A DNA stretch of 64,000 nucleotides from Candidatus Nanopelagicaceae bacterium (GTDB taxonomy: Bacteria; Actinomycetota; Actinomycetes; Nanopelagicales; Nanopelagicaceae): the NCBI GenBank assembly GCA_018882885.1, contig VERG01000002.1, forward strand, positions 1 through 64,000. The letters are read 5' to 3'. Of the stretch, positions 25,795 through 35,572 are shown in pieces; the first letter of the stretch is position 1, and each line of letters opens with the position of its first letter. The notes beneath the pieces were generated by a model, which was given only the letters and a program-made list of their open reading frames with translations, was not told where the DNA came from and ran no database searches. Both the position numbers and the translations under genes were made by a program.

Positions 25795-27258
25795 CTATCG
25801 AACCGCCGCCTGCAACCTAGCAAGGGAACGCTCTTTACCCAGAAGCTCCATCGATTCAAATAATGGCGGTGAAATATGGCTACCAGTTACGGCAATGCGA
25901 ACTGGACCAAAAGCTAACCTTGGTTTTAATCCCATTTCATCTAGCAAAACCGCACGTAATTTGGCCTCAATCTCCGCATGGTTCCAATTCTGGAGATCTC
26001 GTAGCGCATCTAAAGCTCTCTGAACAACATGTTGGGAAGGCTCTTCACCAAGTTTTGCCTCTGACTCCGGCTCGAAAGAAAGTTGTTCGACAAATAAGAA
26101 TTTCAACATTGCTGTGACCTCATTCATTCGCGCAATACGCTCTTGAATGATGGGCAGGGCCGATTTAACTACTGCGATTTCAGTATCGCTGCCGGAGATC
26201 ACGTCATCCTTCAACAAAAATGGCAATGCACGTGCTAAGAAATCATCAATTGTTAATGCTCGAATTTTGTCACCATTTATGGCCTCTAGTTTTTTCATAT
26301 CAAAGCGCGCCGGAGAGCTGTTAACCCGTTCTACAGTAAACAGTTCAACAAGCTCCTGCATCGAGATATTTTCACGATCATCACCAGGTGACCAACCTAG
26401 TAAAGCTAAATAATTACAAATTGCCTCTGGCAAAAATCCTTGTTCGCGGTACCAAGCGATAGATACCTCACCATTTCTTTTTGATAACTTAGCGTTGTCC
26501 TGTCCCATTACAAAAGGTAGGTGGGCAAATACCGGATAATCGGCGGGATCTAACTGCATAGCTTGATAAACCCTGATTTGTCGCGGAGTTGATGAGAGAA
26601 GATCCTCGCCGCGAAGTACATGGGTTACCTTCATCAAAACATCATCAACGGCTACCGCTAAGGTGTAGAGCGGGGAGCCATCAGCGCGCATCAATACAAA
26701 ATCCGGCACATATTTATGCTCGAAAGCAACCTCTCCACGGATTAGATCGGTGAAACGGGTTTCACCATCTGGCATTCGCATTCGTATCACGGGTAGACGC
26801 CCCTGAGCCTGAAAATCAGCGATTTCTGCAGCAGATAAATCTCTACACTTTCCGTCATATCCAGGCGCCTGATTTAGCTCCCGTTGTTTTTCGCGACGCG
26901 CCTCTAACTCCTCGGTTGAGCAATAACAATTGTAGGCATCACCATTTCGCAAAAAGGTTTGCGCCCATTCGGTATAAATTTCTAGGCGCTGTGATTGCAA
27001 ATATGGTCCATAGGGACCGCCAACTTCAGGACCCTCATCCCAATCCAATCCCAACCATCTCAATGTCTCGATAGCCCGAGCAATGTATTCATCGGTCACA
27101 CGTTCGCGATCGGTATCTTCAATTCTGAAGATTAACTTTCCACCGGTATGTCTGGCGTATGCCCAATCAAAAAGTGCGGTGCGGATATTTCCGACATGTA
27201 AATCTCCGGTCGGCGAAGGAGCAAAGCGAACTCGGACCTCTCTCTTATTATCAGCCAC
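25795..27258 (-). CDS. gltX: Glutamyl-tRNA synthetase
   Basis: This class I synthetase has 487 aa. The HIGH-like motif is APSPTGDLHVGNIRTALFDW, and the KMSKS motif appears as KLSKRNG within FVMGQDNAKLSKRNGE. A cysteine-bearing insertion CYCSTEELE ... CRDL fits the family's zinc site. The anticodon-binding helical C-terminal domain is complete. The GTG start overlaps the end of the FAH-family gene by 8 bp. tRNA-Gln and tRNA-Glu follow on the same strand. It is probably non-discriminating, charging both tRNAs, as usual in actinobacteria. Confidence 0.97.
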   Translation of the reverse strand: MADNKREVRVRFAPSPTGDLHVGNIRTALFDWAYARHTGGKLIFRIEDTDRERVTDEYIARAIETLRWLGLDWDEGPEVGGPYGPYLQSQRLEIYTEWAQTFLRNGDAYNCYCSTEELEARREKQRELNQAPGYDGKCRDLSAAEIADFQAQGRLPVIRMRMPDGETRFTDLIRGEVAFEHKYVPDFVLMRADGSPLYTLAVAVDDVLMKVTHVLRGEDLLSSTPRQIRVYQAMQLDPADYPVFAHLPFVMGQDNAKLSKRNGEVSIAWYREQGFLPEAICNYLALLGWSPGDDRENISMQELVELFTVERVNSSPARFDMKKLEAINGDKIRALTIDDFLARALPFLLKDDVISGSDTEIAVVKSALPIIQERIARMNEVTAMLKFLFVEQLSFEPESEAKLGEEPSQHVVQRALDALRDLQNWNHAEIEAKLRAVLLDEMGLKPRLAFGPVRIAVTGSHISPPLFESMELLGKERSLARLQAAVR

Positions 27259-28039
27259 GATTGGACACCCGATTTCTCAAACTTCCCAACCCTTCAATTG
27301 ATACAACTACCTCTCCACCAGCGTTCATGGGACCGATCCCTGATGGGGTGCCGGTAAGAATTACATCTCCTGGCAGTAGGGTCATCACCTTTGTAACAAA
27401 CTCGATGATGAATGGAACATTGAAAACCATATCGGATAAGGGAGCGGATTGTTTCAACTCTCCATCAACATGAGCGGTAACTAGTTGGCTTCCCGGTTTG
27501 AAATCTGTGTCGATCCACGGACCCAGCGGGCAAAAAGTGTCGAAACCTTTTGCTCTACTCCACTGTCCATCTCTCTTTTGTAGATCACGTGCAGTTACAT
27601 CATTGGCCAATGTGTAGCCGAAGATGACATCCTGCGCTTTTTCCTTAGGAACCTCTTTGCAAATCTTGGAAATTACCACCGCCAACTCGGCTTCATGATC
27701 AATTCGTTCGGAGGTACTGGGCCACTGAATGATTTCATTTGGTCCGATTACCGAGGTGTTCGGCTTTATGAAAATAATCGGCTCCGATGGCACCTCGCCA
27801 CCCATCTCCGCAGCATGATCAGCGTAGTTCTTACCAACGCAAACCACTTTGCTACGTGGGATAACTGGAGCCAAAAGACGTACATCATCAATTGAGAAGC
27901 GATCATCCTCTGGAAAAACCCCGGCGTATAAAGGATCACTTGCGATCGCTCGAATGGTGTTGTCATCCTCCATGACCCCAAAGTGTGGATCGGTTCCGAG
28001 TTTTGAGCCCTCAGGCGGAGCAAATCTGACTATGCGCAC
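27251..28039 (-). CDS. Fumarylacetoacetate hydrolase family protein
   Basis: The 262-aa protein has the FAH catalytic core from about residue 60. VCVGKNYADHAAEMGG and IDHEAELAVVISK hold metal-ligand Glu residues, with Asp in LANDVTARDLQ. GFDTFCPLGPW and LTGTPSGIGPM follow. The family includes 2-hydroxyhepta-2,4-diene-1,7-dioate isomerase, acylpyruvases and oxaloacetate decarboxylase. The substrate cannot be read from sequence. Pairing with gltX is conserved in actinobacteria; acylpyruvase or oxaloacetate decarboxylase activity is my best guess. Confidence 0.88.
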   Translation of the reverse strand: MRIVRFAPPEGSKLGTDPHFGVMEDDNTIRAIASDPLYAGVFPEDDRFSIDDVRLLAPVIPRSKVVCVGKNYADHAAEMGGEVPSEPIIFIKPNTSVIGPNEIIQWPSTSERIDHEAELAVVISKICKEVPKEKAQDVIFGYTLANDVTARDLQKRDGQWSRAKGFDTFCPLGPWIDTDFKPGSQLVTAHVDGELKQSAPLSDMVFNVPFIIEFVTKVMTLLPGDVILTGTPSGIGPMNAGGEVVVSIEGLGSLRNRVSNRG

Positions 28040-28048
28040 TGGCTAACC

Positions 28049-29350
28049 TTAAACCTCTTCTACCGGAACCTTGGTAGCCAAATCATCATTTTGATTCTCA
28101 AGAACAAATGTTGCAATTCTGTGACGTCTACCAACTGGTCGTTCTGCTGTTATCGCCCAACCGTGCAATTTCACAGCGCTTCCCGGAATTGGAACTCGAC
28201 CTAAAACTTTTGCTACATAACCGCCGACGGTATCAACATCTTGTAGCTCTTCTTCGCTTAACTCTAGTTGTAGATTATCTGCCAGATCTTCTAGATGAAG
28301 ACGGGCTGAAACTCTGGCCTGTTTCTCTGAAATCCATTCAATCTCTTCAACATCATCATCGTATTCATCGGCGATTTCACCAACAATTTCCTCCAGAATA
28401 TCTTCAATGGTGATTAATCCAGCAGTTCCACCATACTCATCTACCACTATTGCCAGGTGAATCTGATCTCGTTGCATCTCCTTCAATAACTCTGAAGCGG
28501 TCTTGGTCTCTGGAACAAAGGAGGCTTTCCGCAAATGCTCTTTGACTAACTCAGTTTGCTCTGATTCACGGTACTCATGGGTGCGCTTTGCTAAATCCTT
28601 AACATATGCAATTCCCAGGATGGTGTCGAGGTTTTCGCCGATTACCGGGATTCGGGTGAATCCTGAACGCAGGGCCAGGGAAAGTCCCTGGCGTAGATTC
28701 TTGTTCCCTTCAATCCACACCATCTCAGTGCGCGGAACCATTAGCTCTCTTACTAAAGTGTCGCCAAGTTCAAAAACTGAATGAATCATTTCATGTTCTG
28801 ATTCTTCGACCAGACCTCGTTCATGAGCTTGATCTACCAAATCTCGTAACTCAGCCTCGTTGGCAAATGGCCCTGATTTAAAACCTTTACCAGGGGTAAT
28901 CGCATTACCAATCGCAATAAGAAGAGTTGTTAGCGGGCCGAGAATTTTAGAGAGAAGCACTCCAACAAAACAGGCCGGAACAATCCATTTGCCAGCGTGT
29001 TGCTTGCCCAAAGTTCGCGGGCCTACGCCGACTACGACATAAGAAATCACTAACATCAATCCGATAGCAGAAGCCATGGATGCAAGGTTTGAATCAAAAA
29101 ACTCTCTGAAAGACTCGGCCACAATTACGGTGGCGGTCAGTTCGCAGGCCTTGCGGACAAAGAGAATTACATTCAAATATCGCGCTGGCTCTTTGACTAC
29201 CTTTTGCACCCAACCTGCTGCTCGAGAAGATTTAACCTGTAACTCTTCTACAAAAACGCGGGATATCGAGTTGATGGCAGATTCCGAGCCCGCAAGAAAA
29301 CCAGCAAATAACAGAAGTGCTACTACCGAAAGGGATGCATTTATTGTCAT
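28049..29350 (-). CDS. CNNM/CorC-like (HlyC) transporter with CBS pair
   Basis: A membrane protein of 433 aa. The N-terminal DUF21/CNNM domain has about four helices (SLSVVALLLFAGFLAGSESAIN; MASAIGLMLVISYVVVGVG; IVPACFVGVLLSKILGPLTTLLIAIGNAI). Two CBS motifs follow (MVPRTEMVWIEG to RIPVIGENLDTILGIAYVKDL; IHLAIVVDEYGGTAGLITIEDILEEIVGEI) and then a CorC_HlyC domain. Relatives export or regulate Mg2+ and are often misnamed hemolysin. ATG 29350 overlaps the ybeY stop; a start at 29365 is possible. Adjacency to ybeY is conserved. Confidence 0.9.
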   Translation of the reverse strand: MTINASLSVVALLLFAGFLAGSESAINSISRVFVEELQVKSSRAAGWVQKVVKEPARYLNVILFVRKACELTATVIVAESFREFFDSNLASMASAIGLMLVISYVVVGVGPRTLGKQHAGKWIVPACFVGVLLSKILGPLTTLLIAIGNAITPGKGFKSGPFANEAELRDLVDQAHERGLVEESEHEMIHSVFELGDTLVRELMVPRTEMVWIEGNKNLRQGLSLALRSGFTRIPVIGENLDTILGIAYVKDLAKRTHEYRESEQTELVKEHLRKASFVPETKTASELLKEMQRDQIHLAIVVDEYGGTAGLITIEDILEEIVGEIADEYDDDVEEIEWISEKQARVSARLHLEDLADNLQLELSEEELQDVDTVGGYVAKVLGRVPIPGSAVKLHGWAITAERPVGRRHRIATFVLENQNDDLATKVPVEEV

Positions 29351-29793
29351 TGCTGCGCTCTCCATTTGTTTAAGTAACTTTCCTGCATGCCGAACATAAT
29401 CTTTTTTTCATCCGCTTCGCGATGATCAAAACCAACAAGATGCAAAACCCCGTGAACAGTCAGAAGTTCCAGTTCCTCCTGAAGGCTATGCCCCACCTGA
29501 ACCGCCTGTCGTGATGCAAACTCAGGACAAAGAATGATGTCTCCGAGCATTCCCGGACCTGATGCCGCTGAATTGGGCCGCAGCTCATCCATAGGAAAAG
29601 ATAGGACATCGGTAGCGCCTGGCTCATCCATCCAACGCACATGTAAAGCGCTCATCTCTAACTCATCAACTAGTGAGATGCTCAATTCACACTCGCTGTG
29701 CAGCCCAAGTGATTGCATCGCAAACTCTGCGACAGACGCCAGCTTTGACTCAGAACAGTCAATCGCAGTTAGGTTAGTAAGTTCTATATTCAT
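29347..29793 (-). CDS. ybeY: Endoribonuclease YbeY
   Basis: YbeY is a zinc endoribonuclease needed for 16S rRNA 3' maturation and ribosome quality control. The 148-aa protein has the metal motif HGVLHLVGFDH (H3xH5xH type, about 113-123) and the supporting DEPGATDVLSFPMDE. It lies between phoH and the CorC-like gene, an order kept across bacteria. TAGAGT lies 5 nt upstream of the ATG. Confidence 0.95.
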   Translation of the reverse strand: MNIELTNLTAIDCSESKLASVAEFAMQSLGLHSECELSISLVDELEMSALHVRWMDEPGATDVLSFPMDELRPNSAASGPGMLGDIILCPEFASRQAVQVGHSLQEELELLTVHGVLHLVGFDHREADEKKIMFGMQESYLNKWRAQQ

Positions 29794-29835
29794 TTCGCAC
29801 TCTATTTCGCAAGCCCAAAAGCATTGCGGAACGAA

Positions 29836-30846
29836 TCAGCGATCACTCCTTAGCGAACGAGGTTTGTTTATCCGGCGACCAGTGTGGCTACCTTCGGACA
29901 GCGAATCAAATTTGCCATAGGCATCAACAATCTCGCTGACCAATCGATGACGAACTACATCCTCTGAGGTTAGATCCATAAAGGAGATATCAGATATTCC
30001 TTCCAAGATATCTCTGACAATACTTAAACCAGACTCCTGATGTGTTGGTAGATCTATTTGAGTTATATCCCCAGTCACGACCATCTTGGAGCCAAAGCCC
30101 AAGCGGGTCAAAAACATTTTCATCTGTTCGGGAGAGGTATTTTGTGCCTCATCCAAAATGATGAAGGAGTCATTCAAAGTACGACCACGCATGTAAGCCA
30201 ATGGAGCTACCTCAATTGTTCCGGAGGACATCAACCGCGGAATCGCCTCCGGGTCCAACATGTCATGCAAGGCATCAAACAATGGACGCAGATATGGATC
30301 GATTTTTTCATGCAAAGTTCCGGGTAAAAATCCGAGACGCTCTCCCGCTTCAACCGCGGGTCTGGTCAAAATAATTCTATTTATTTGCTTTGATTGCAGA
30401 GCTTGAACCGCTTTTGCCATTGCTAAATAGGTTTTGCCGGTACCGGCAGGACCTATTCCAAATGTGACGGTGTGTTTATCAATTGCATCCACGTAACGTT
30501 TTTGATTCGCGGTCTTTGGCCTAATTGTTTTTCCGCGATTGCTCAAAATGTTCAAAGTTAAAACTTCCGCTGGAGACTCATTGCCTCCTTGCACCATTGC
30601 AATCGAGCGCCGCACCGCATCATCACTTAAAGACTGACCTGAGCGCACAACGGTTAAAAAGTTGTGCATCAATTTCTTGACCCGTTCTGTGCCTTCAGCG
30701 CTACCCCGCACAATTACCTCATTACCTCGAACTGTGATGGCTATATCGGGAAAGGCATTCTCCAGAGCGCGAATGTATGAATCGTTTGGCCCAGTTAAGG
30801 CAACACTAGAAATATCGCCGGGCAGAGTAAGAACTATGCGATCCAT
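29836..30846 (-). CDS. phoH: PhoH-family ATPase
   Basis: This 336-aa protein has an N-terminal KH-like region (about 1-80; ENAFPDIAITVRGNEVIVRGSAEGTERV). The PhoH ATPase domain follows, with Walker A GIGPAGTGKTYLAMAKAV and Walker B FIILDEAQNTSPEQMKMFLTR. Then come VVTGDITQIDLP and EDVVRHRLVSEIVDAY. PhoH proteins act in RNA metabolism and pair with YbeY, the next gene. TAGAAT lies 7 nt before the ATG with no ribosome site, indicating a private leaderless promoter. Confidence 0.94.
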   Translation of the reverse strand: MDRIVLTLPGDISSVALTGPNDSYIRALENAFPDIAITVRGNEVIVRGSAEGTERVKKLMHNFLTVVRSGQSLSDDAVRRSIAMVQGGNESPAEVLTLNILSNRGKTIRPKTANQKRYVDAIDKHTVTFGIGPAGTGKTYLAMAKAVQALQSKQINRIILTRPAVEAGERLGFLPGTLHEKIDPYLRPLFDALHDMLDPEAIPRLMSSGTIEVAPLAYMRGRTLNDSFIILDEAQNTSPEQMKMFLTRLGFGSKMVVTGDITQIDLPTHQESGLSIVRDILEGISDISFMDLTSEDVVRHRLVSEIVDAYGKFDSLSEGSHTGRRINKPRSLRSDR

Positions 30847-30859
30847 TAGCCCAATTCTA
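30847..30859 (-). promoter_or_regulatory. Candidate leaderless promoter (-10 TAGAAT) of phoH
   Basis: TAGAAT (30859-30854) overlaps the stop of the HIT gene, followed by TGGGCTA and ATG at 30846. It is a near-consensus -10 box with 7-nt spacing. Confidence 0.48.
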
Positions 30860-31192
30860 GCCAGGTGGCCATTGCAGCGCTCGTCCGCCTAAAAGGTGTA
30901 AGTGAGCGTGAAAAACGCTCTGCCCTGCAGCTGCTCCTGTATTGAATACGGTGCGGTAACCCTCTAAAGAATTCTCCAACGAAAGCTGATGTGCCAGTTT
31001 GAATAGTTCTGAAACAGTCTCTGGTTCCTTGCTAGATAACTCTGCAACATTTTCATAATGTGATTTTGGAATTACTAAAATATGAACCGGGGCCTGCGGA
31101 TTAATATCATTGAAAGCTAAAGCCCTTTCACTTTCCAAAAGTTTCGCAGCTGGGATATCCCCTCTAGTTATTGCGCAAAAAAGACAATCCAT
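30857..31192 (-). CDS. HIT-family nucleotide hydrolase
   Basis: A 111-aa histidine-triad protein with the signature HAHLHLLGG (HxHxH, about 95-103) and the N-terminal CLFCAITRGDIPA. Bacterial HinT-type proteins hydrolyse adenosine phosphoramidates and related nucleotides. It is a stand-alone single domain, as usual. It follows rsmE by 9 bp, and its stop overlaps the proposed phoH -10 box. Confidence 0.93.
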   Translation of the reverse strand: MDCLFCAITRGDIPAAKLLESERALAFNDINPQAPVHILVIPKSHYENVAELSSKEPETVSELFKLAHQLSLENSLEGYRTVFNTGAAAGQSVFHAHLHLLGGRALQWPPG

Positions 31193-31201
31193 AGGGCATC
31201 T

Positions 31202-31918
31202 CTACCAGATTCTTAACCCGGTTTGAACCGCCGCCAAAGCTGCAGCGCCGGCATGAGCGGAACGAAATACCGGCTGACCCATTGCTACCTCTATAGCACC
31301 AGAGGCTTTGAAAGCACTCAACTCGGTTTCCGAAATGCCACCTTCCGGGCCGATAATCATTAGGAGAGAAGATGGCGACTTATCCTGTAAAACTTGGGAA
31401 AGTTTTCTCTCACCTGACTCATGGAAAATAAGTGAAATATTAAAATTGCTTAGTTCAGAAACAACATCATTAGTGCTGTGAATATTTGATATCTCGGGGA
31501 TCCAACTTCTCCTTGATTGCTTTGTTGCCTCTTTAGACCAACTCCGCCACTTTTCTAAAGCATCATCCTTCCATTGCCCAACACAGCGCTGCGCGCTCCA
31601 GGGAATAATTTGATTTACGCCAGCCTCGGTAAGCAGCTCGATAGTTTCTCTAGCTCTATCCCCCTTAGTCAACGCCTGCACAACTGTTAGCTTTACTAAA
31701 GAATTTTCCTCGAATCGATAACTCTTTATTTCAATTGCGATAGTTTTTCGGGTAACACCAATAACCAGCGCATCGGCTCTTGCACCCCTGCCATCGGTTA
31801 CTGAAATCAACTCTCCCTCTTTAATGCGCAAAGCTGAGATAGCGTGCTTTGCCTCATCTCCATCTATCTCAAGTGATCCGGAGTTAGGAAGATTCTCAAC
31901 TAGAAAAAGTGGCAGCAT
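31202..31918 (-). CDS. rsmE: 16S rRNA (uracil-1498-N3)-methyltransferase
   Basis: RsmE methylates U1498 of 16S rRNA. The 238-aa protein has an N-terminal PUA-like domain and a C-terminal SPOUT domain. Visible motifs are VVQALTKGDRARETIELLTEAGVNQIIPW, ERKLSQVL, IIGPEGGISETEL (AdoMet-binding) and the C-terminal MGQPVFRSAHAGAAALAAVQ. Its ATG overlaps the dnaJ stop by one base. The dnaJ-rsmE pair is conserved. Confidence 0.95.
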   Translation of the reverse strand: MLPLFLVENLPNSGSLEIDGDEAKHAISALRIKEGELISVTDGRGARADALVIGVTRKTIAIEIKSYRFEENSLVKLTVVQALTKGDRARETIELLTEAGVNQIIPWSAQRCVGQWKDDALEKWRSWSKEATKQSRRSWIPEISNIHSTNDVVSELSNFNISLIFHESGERKLSQVLQDKSPSSLLMIIGPEGGISETELSAFKASGAIEVAMGQPVFRSAHAGAAALAAVQTGLRIW

Positions 31919-33027
31919 TAGCCTTTAAACGCATCTCTAAATTTGCCGAAAATTCCACCCTCGGAGCTTTTTTTAACCTGAGTGGATTTTGAATTATCGC
32001 CACGTTCATCTGCGAACTGCCGCAACAACTCCTCCTGTTTCTTGGAGAGTTTGGTCGGGATCTCCACATTTATATGGGCGAACAAATCACCTCTGCCGCC
32101 ACCACGTAGTTTGGTCATGCCCTTTCCTTTTATCGGAATTACATGCCCGCTTTGTGTGCCAGCCTTAATCTCGATCTCAATCTCACCATCGAGAGATTCA
32201 ACATTCATTTTGGTACCCAAAGCCGCAGCGGTCATCGGGGTTGAAACTGAAAGATGTAAATCATCACCCTCTCGTACCAGGAACTCATGCTCTTCAACAA
32301 TAATCTCTACATATAAATCACCAGCTGGTCCACCGCCAGCTCCAACCTCGCCTTGTCCAGAAAGTTGCATACGATTTCCAGTTTCAACCCCGGCAGGAAT
32401 CTTTACATCGATAGTTCGTCTGGCTCTGACACGGCCATCACCGGAACACTCGCTACAAACCGAAGGAATTACAGTTCCGAACCCCTGACAACTGGCGCAC
32501 GGTCTCGAGGTCATTACCTGTCCGATAAAAGATCTTGTAACCTGTTGAATCTCACCACGACCTCGACAAATATCGCAGGTTTTTGGAGAGGTGCCAGGAG
32601 CGCAGCCATCACCCCCACATTTAGTGCAGATAACAGCGGTTTCGACACCAATCTCTCTATCTGTTCCAAAGCATGCTTCATGTAAATCAATTGTGGTTCT
32701 AATTAACGCATCTTGACCTTGCCGCATTCTTGGCCTTGGACCACGAGGCGAGCCGCCACCACCGAAAAACGCATCCATGATGTCGCTGAATCCACCAAAG
32801 CCACCACCAAAACCGCCGAAATTGTCTCCGCCGCGATCGTAACTACTTCTCTTTTGGGGATCACTTAAAACTTCATAAGCCGCGGTAATCTCTTTAAAAC
32901 GCTCCTGAGCTTTGGGGTCAGGGTTAACATCAGGATGCATCTCTCGCGCCAGCTTGCGATACACCTTCTTTATCTCATCAGCTGAAGCGTTGCGATCTAC
33001 TCCGAGGGTTTGATAGTGATCGCTCAT
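31918..33027 (-). CDS. dnaJ: Chaperone DnaJ
   Basis: The 369-aa protein has the J domain with the DnaK-stimulating HPD motif ([10 protein letters not shown]). A Gly/Phe-rich linker ([13 protein letters not shown]) follows, then four zinc repeats [24 protein letters not shown] and CSECSGDG. The C-terminal peptide-binding domains complete the protein, so it is a type I DnaJ. It overlaps hrcA by 4 bp (ATGA). The hrcA-dnaJ pairing matches DnaJ2 of actinobacteria; the dnaK operon is not in view. Confidence 0.96.
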   Translation of the reverse strand: MSDHYQTLGVDRNASADEIKKVYRKLAREMHPDVNPDPKAQERFKEITAAYEVLSDPQKRSSYDRGGDNFGGFGGGFGGFSDIMDAFFGGGGSPRGPRPRMRQGQDALIRTTIDLHEACFGTDREIGVETAVICTKCGGDGCAPGTSPKTCDICRGRGEIQQVTRSFIGQVMTSRPCASCQGFGTVIPSVCSECSGDGRVRARRTIDVKIPAGVETGNRMQLSGQGEVGAGGGPAGDLYVEIIVEEHEFLVREGDDLHLSVSTPMTAAALGTKMNVESLDGEIEIEIKAGTQSGHVIPIKGKGMTKLRGGGRGDLFAHINVEIPTKLSKKQEELLRQFADERGDNSKSTQVKKSSEGGIFGKFRDAFKG

Positions 33028-34055
33028 GATTGATTATCCGTTAGGAATCGCCCAACATATCTAGCGACCGCATTCACTGCGGACATTGAGGATGAGTAAT
33101 CCATTCGAGTTGGACCGATAATTCCCAGTCCACCCAGAGATGAGCTATTCAGTGAAGAGCCATCAAATCCATACCCCATACTTACCAAACTCGTTTTTTT
33201 CAAAACTGATTCATTTTGCTCTTCACCAATTCGCACCCGCATGGTGTCGCCGGCATCGCTTAGCAAACGCAATAAAACCACCTGCTCTTCAAGCGCTTCG
33301 AGAATTCCATGAATCTCAACCGATGACTCTCCAGTAGACCGAGCCAAGTTAGCGGTTCCCGCCAAAACCACTTTCTCTTCAGGTCTTTCGATAGCCATTT
33401 CAATCAAATTGGAGATTATTAGTGCAGTTGAGGTTCTCTCATTTCTTCCAAATGCAGAGAGAATTCCCTCTAATTGCGGAGCAACATCTGACATTGATTT
33501 TCCAGTAACGGCAAGATTTAATCTGGTGCGTAAATCACTTAATAACGCCTCGCTCAAATCATAAGGCAGCTCTAAAACACGTTGCTCAACTCGTCCAGTA
33601 TTGGTGATTAGAACCATCATCAACCTAGAAGGGGTGAGTTGCACAAGTTCGATGTGTTTGACCCGCGATCTAGTTAAAGAAGGGTATTGCACAACTGCAA
33701 CCTGCTTTGTCACCTGAGCCAATAAGCGAACGGTGCGCATAACAATGTCATCTAAGTCATTGGCGCCCTCTAAAAAGGTTTCAATCGCTCGGCGTTCTGC
33801 TTTTGATAACGGTTTTACGGTTGCAATCTTGTCCACAAAAAGGCGATATCCCTTATCGGTGGGGATTCGGCCGGCGCTGGTGTGTGGCTGAGTAATTAAG
33901 CCGGCATCCTCCAAGATGGACATCTCATTTCGGATTGTGGCTGGAGAAATTCCCAATCCATGGCGCTGAGAGATCGCTTTGGAACCTACCGGTTCTTCAG
34001 TTGCGACATACTCTTCAACAATTGCGCGCAGGATTTCTAGTTGACGGGTTTCCAT
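33024..34055 (-). CDS. hrcA: Heat-inducible transcription repressor HrcA
   Basis: HrcA represses groE/dnaK operons by binding CIRCE elements. The protein has about 343 aa. The N-terminal winged helix contains [66 protein letters not shown] and is followed by a GAF-like domain. The C-terminus reads [22 protein letters not shown] 34055 is preferred over the TTG at 34064 because the core starts there. I saw no CIRCE inverted repeat in its upstream region, so the operon is not obviously autoregulated. Confidence 0.95.
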   Translation of the reverse strand: METRQLEILRAIVEEYVATEEPVGSKAISQRHGLGISPATIRNEMSILEDAGLITQPHTSAGRIPTDKGYRLFVDKIATVKPLSKAERRAIETFLEGANDLDDIVMRTVRLLAQVTKQVAVVQYPSLTRSRVKHIELVQLTPSRLMMVLITNTGRVEQRVLELPYDLSEALLSDLRTRLNLAVTGKSMSDVAPQLEGILSAFGRNERTSTALIISNLIEMAIERPEEKVVLAGTANLARSTGESSVEIHGILEALEEQVVLLRLLSDAGDTMRVRIGEEQNESVLKKTSLVSMGYGFDGSSLNSSSLGGLGIIGPTRMDYSSSMSAVNAVARYVGRFLTDNQS

Positions 34056-34067
34056 TTTTATCAAGCT

Positions 34068-34412
34068 CTAGATGGTTGCGATTCCAATAGTGGAGAGAAT
34101 TATTAACAGCATGGCTGGAAACGCTGTGCGGGCCTTGTTAGCTTTGAAGTGATAAAAAATGGCTCCTGCCATTATGAACCAAACAATCACAAATCCATAC
34201 AACTCTAAATCTGTATTTTTTAGAGCAAAGCCGATGAAAAGCGAGCAGGAAGCCAGGATCTCAAAGATTCCCACTAATCTTGCCAATCCATCTGGAAAGC
34301 CGACATCTCTAGTACCTGACAAGCCGGCGTTGCTGCCGCTGGCTTTAGATAATCCAGCAAAGAGAAAAGCCACCGCTAAAAAAAGCGTAATTACAGTGTG
34401 AAGTGTGGACAT
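34068..34412 (-). CDS. DoxX/MauE-like small membrane protein
   Basis: A 114-aa protein with four hydrophobic helices (about 3-22, 45-62, 70-87 and 96-113) and the N-terminal helix ending AFLFAGLSKASG, similar to the F.agl.K pattern of DoxX/MauE proteins. Family members act near quinones or in periplasmic redox, but function here is unknown. I use ATG 34412, which begins at the first helix. A start at 34460 would overlap hemW. It sits between hemW and hrcA, an extra gene in an otherwise standard hemW-hrcA-dnaJ order. Confidence 0.7.
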   Translation of the reverse strand: MSTLHTVITLFLAVAFLFAGLSKASGSNAGLSGTRDVGFPDGLARLVGIFEILASCSLFIGFALKNTDLELYGFVIVWFIMAGAIFYHFKANKARTAFPAMLLIILSTIGIATI

Positions 34413-34425
34413 GGGCGCAAATTTA

Positions 34426-35571
34426 CTACATGACCAGGGTACGCACGATTCGATCCGCAATTAAGCGGCCAGACTGGGTCAAAGTTAACTTTCCATCACG
34501 CCAACTCTGCTCATCTAAATACCCGGTCGTTAAATACTCCCTGCAGTTCTCAATTTGTTTGTTATTTAATCGATCCAGCGGGATTCCCTCTCGTCTTCTA
34601 ATCTGCAACATGATGAATTCATCTGCAAGGTTCTCCTCGGTTAATTCTTCTTCATTTAGTGCAGGCAAAACTCCCTCAGAAACTTTTTGAATATAAGTAT
34701 TTGGATGTTTCACATTCCACCATCTCTTGTTATCCAAATAGGAATGTGCGCCTGGGCCGACCCCCCACCAATATGAACCATCCCAGTATGCAATGTTGTG
34801 TTTACAGCTTCCGCCAGACCGGCTCCAATTGCTTAATTCATACCAATCAAAACCCGCCGCTATAAATTGATCATCGGCATACCGGTATTTTTCAGCGGTC
34901 TCATCCTCGGGCGGCAACTCTAACTCCCCCCTAGAAATCTGAGCCGCTAGCTTTGTTCCCTTTTCAACAATTAAGGCATAAGCGCTGATGTGATCAATCG
35001 GTATTGAAAGCGCAGCTTCAACTGAAATTCGCCAATCGTCAAAACTTTCTTTTGGCGCACCGTAAATTAAATCAACACTGACATGTTCAAAGCCTGCAGC
35101 TCTGGCTTTACCTACAGCGGTAGAAACATTCTCTGGATTGTGGGTTCGATCTAACACCTGCAACACGTGCGGAACCGCAGACTGCATTCCCATAGAGATG
35201 CGATTGGCACCTGCCGTACGCATCTCAGACAAGAACTCCGAAGTTACCGAATCTGGATTGACCTCAATAGTTATCTCAGCATCAGGTAGAAGTGAAAACC
35301 TGCTGCGGATCTCAGCAATTATCGAGGCTAATTCCTGAGCTGGCATTAAAGAAGGTGTGCCACCGCCGAAGAAGATGCTTGGGACATGGGCCTCTCCCAC
35401 AACTTTGTGGGCCATGCCGATCTCCGCAAGTGCTGCAGATATGTAATTGCTGGAGACTGATAAAAGATCTGGCCCTTTTAATTCGGCCGGCGTATAGGTA
35501 TTGAAGTCGCAGTAACCACAGCGCTTTATGCAGTAAGGAATATGAACATAAAACGAGAGCCTGCGGCTCAC
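34426..35571 (-). CDS. hemW: Heme chaperone HemW (radical SAM)
   Basis: HemW is a radical-SAM protein that binds and delivers heme; it was formerly called anaerobic coproporphyrinogen oxidase. The radical-SAM cluster motif is HIPYCIKRCGYCDF (CxxxCxxC), followed by FGGGTPSLMP, EVNPDSV and RISMGMQSA. HemW lacks the extra N-terminal part of true HemN, as here. I chose GTG 35571, one base after the lepA stop, giving 381 aa that begin RRLSFYVHIPYC almost directly. Longer frames to 35649 overlap lepA. Order lepA-hemW-hrcA is conserved. Confidence 0.92.
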   Translation of the reverse strand: MSRRLSFYVHIPYCIKRCGYCDFNTYTPAELKGPDLLSVSSNYISAALAEIGMAHKVVGEAHVPSIFFGGGTPSLMPAQELASIIAEIRSRFSLLPDAEITIEVNPDSVTSEFLSEMRTAGANRISMGMQSAVPHVLQVLDRTHNPENVSTAVGKARAAGFEHVSVDLIYGAPKESFDDWRISVEAALSIPIDHISAYALIVEKGTKLAAQISRGELELPPEDETAEKYRYADDQFIAAGFDWYELSNWSRSGGSCKHNIAYWDGSYWWGVGPGAHSYLDNKRWWNVKHPNTYIQKVSEGVLPALNEEELTEENLADEFIMLQIRRREGIPLDRLNNKQIENCREYLTTGYLDEQSWRDGKLTLTQSGRLIADRIVRTLVM

Positions 35572-35572
35572 C

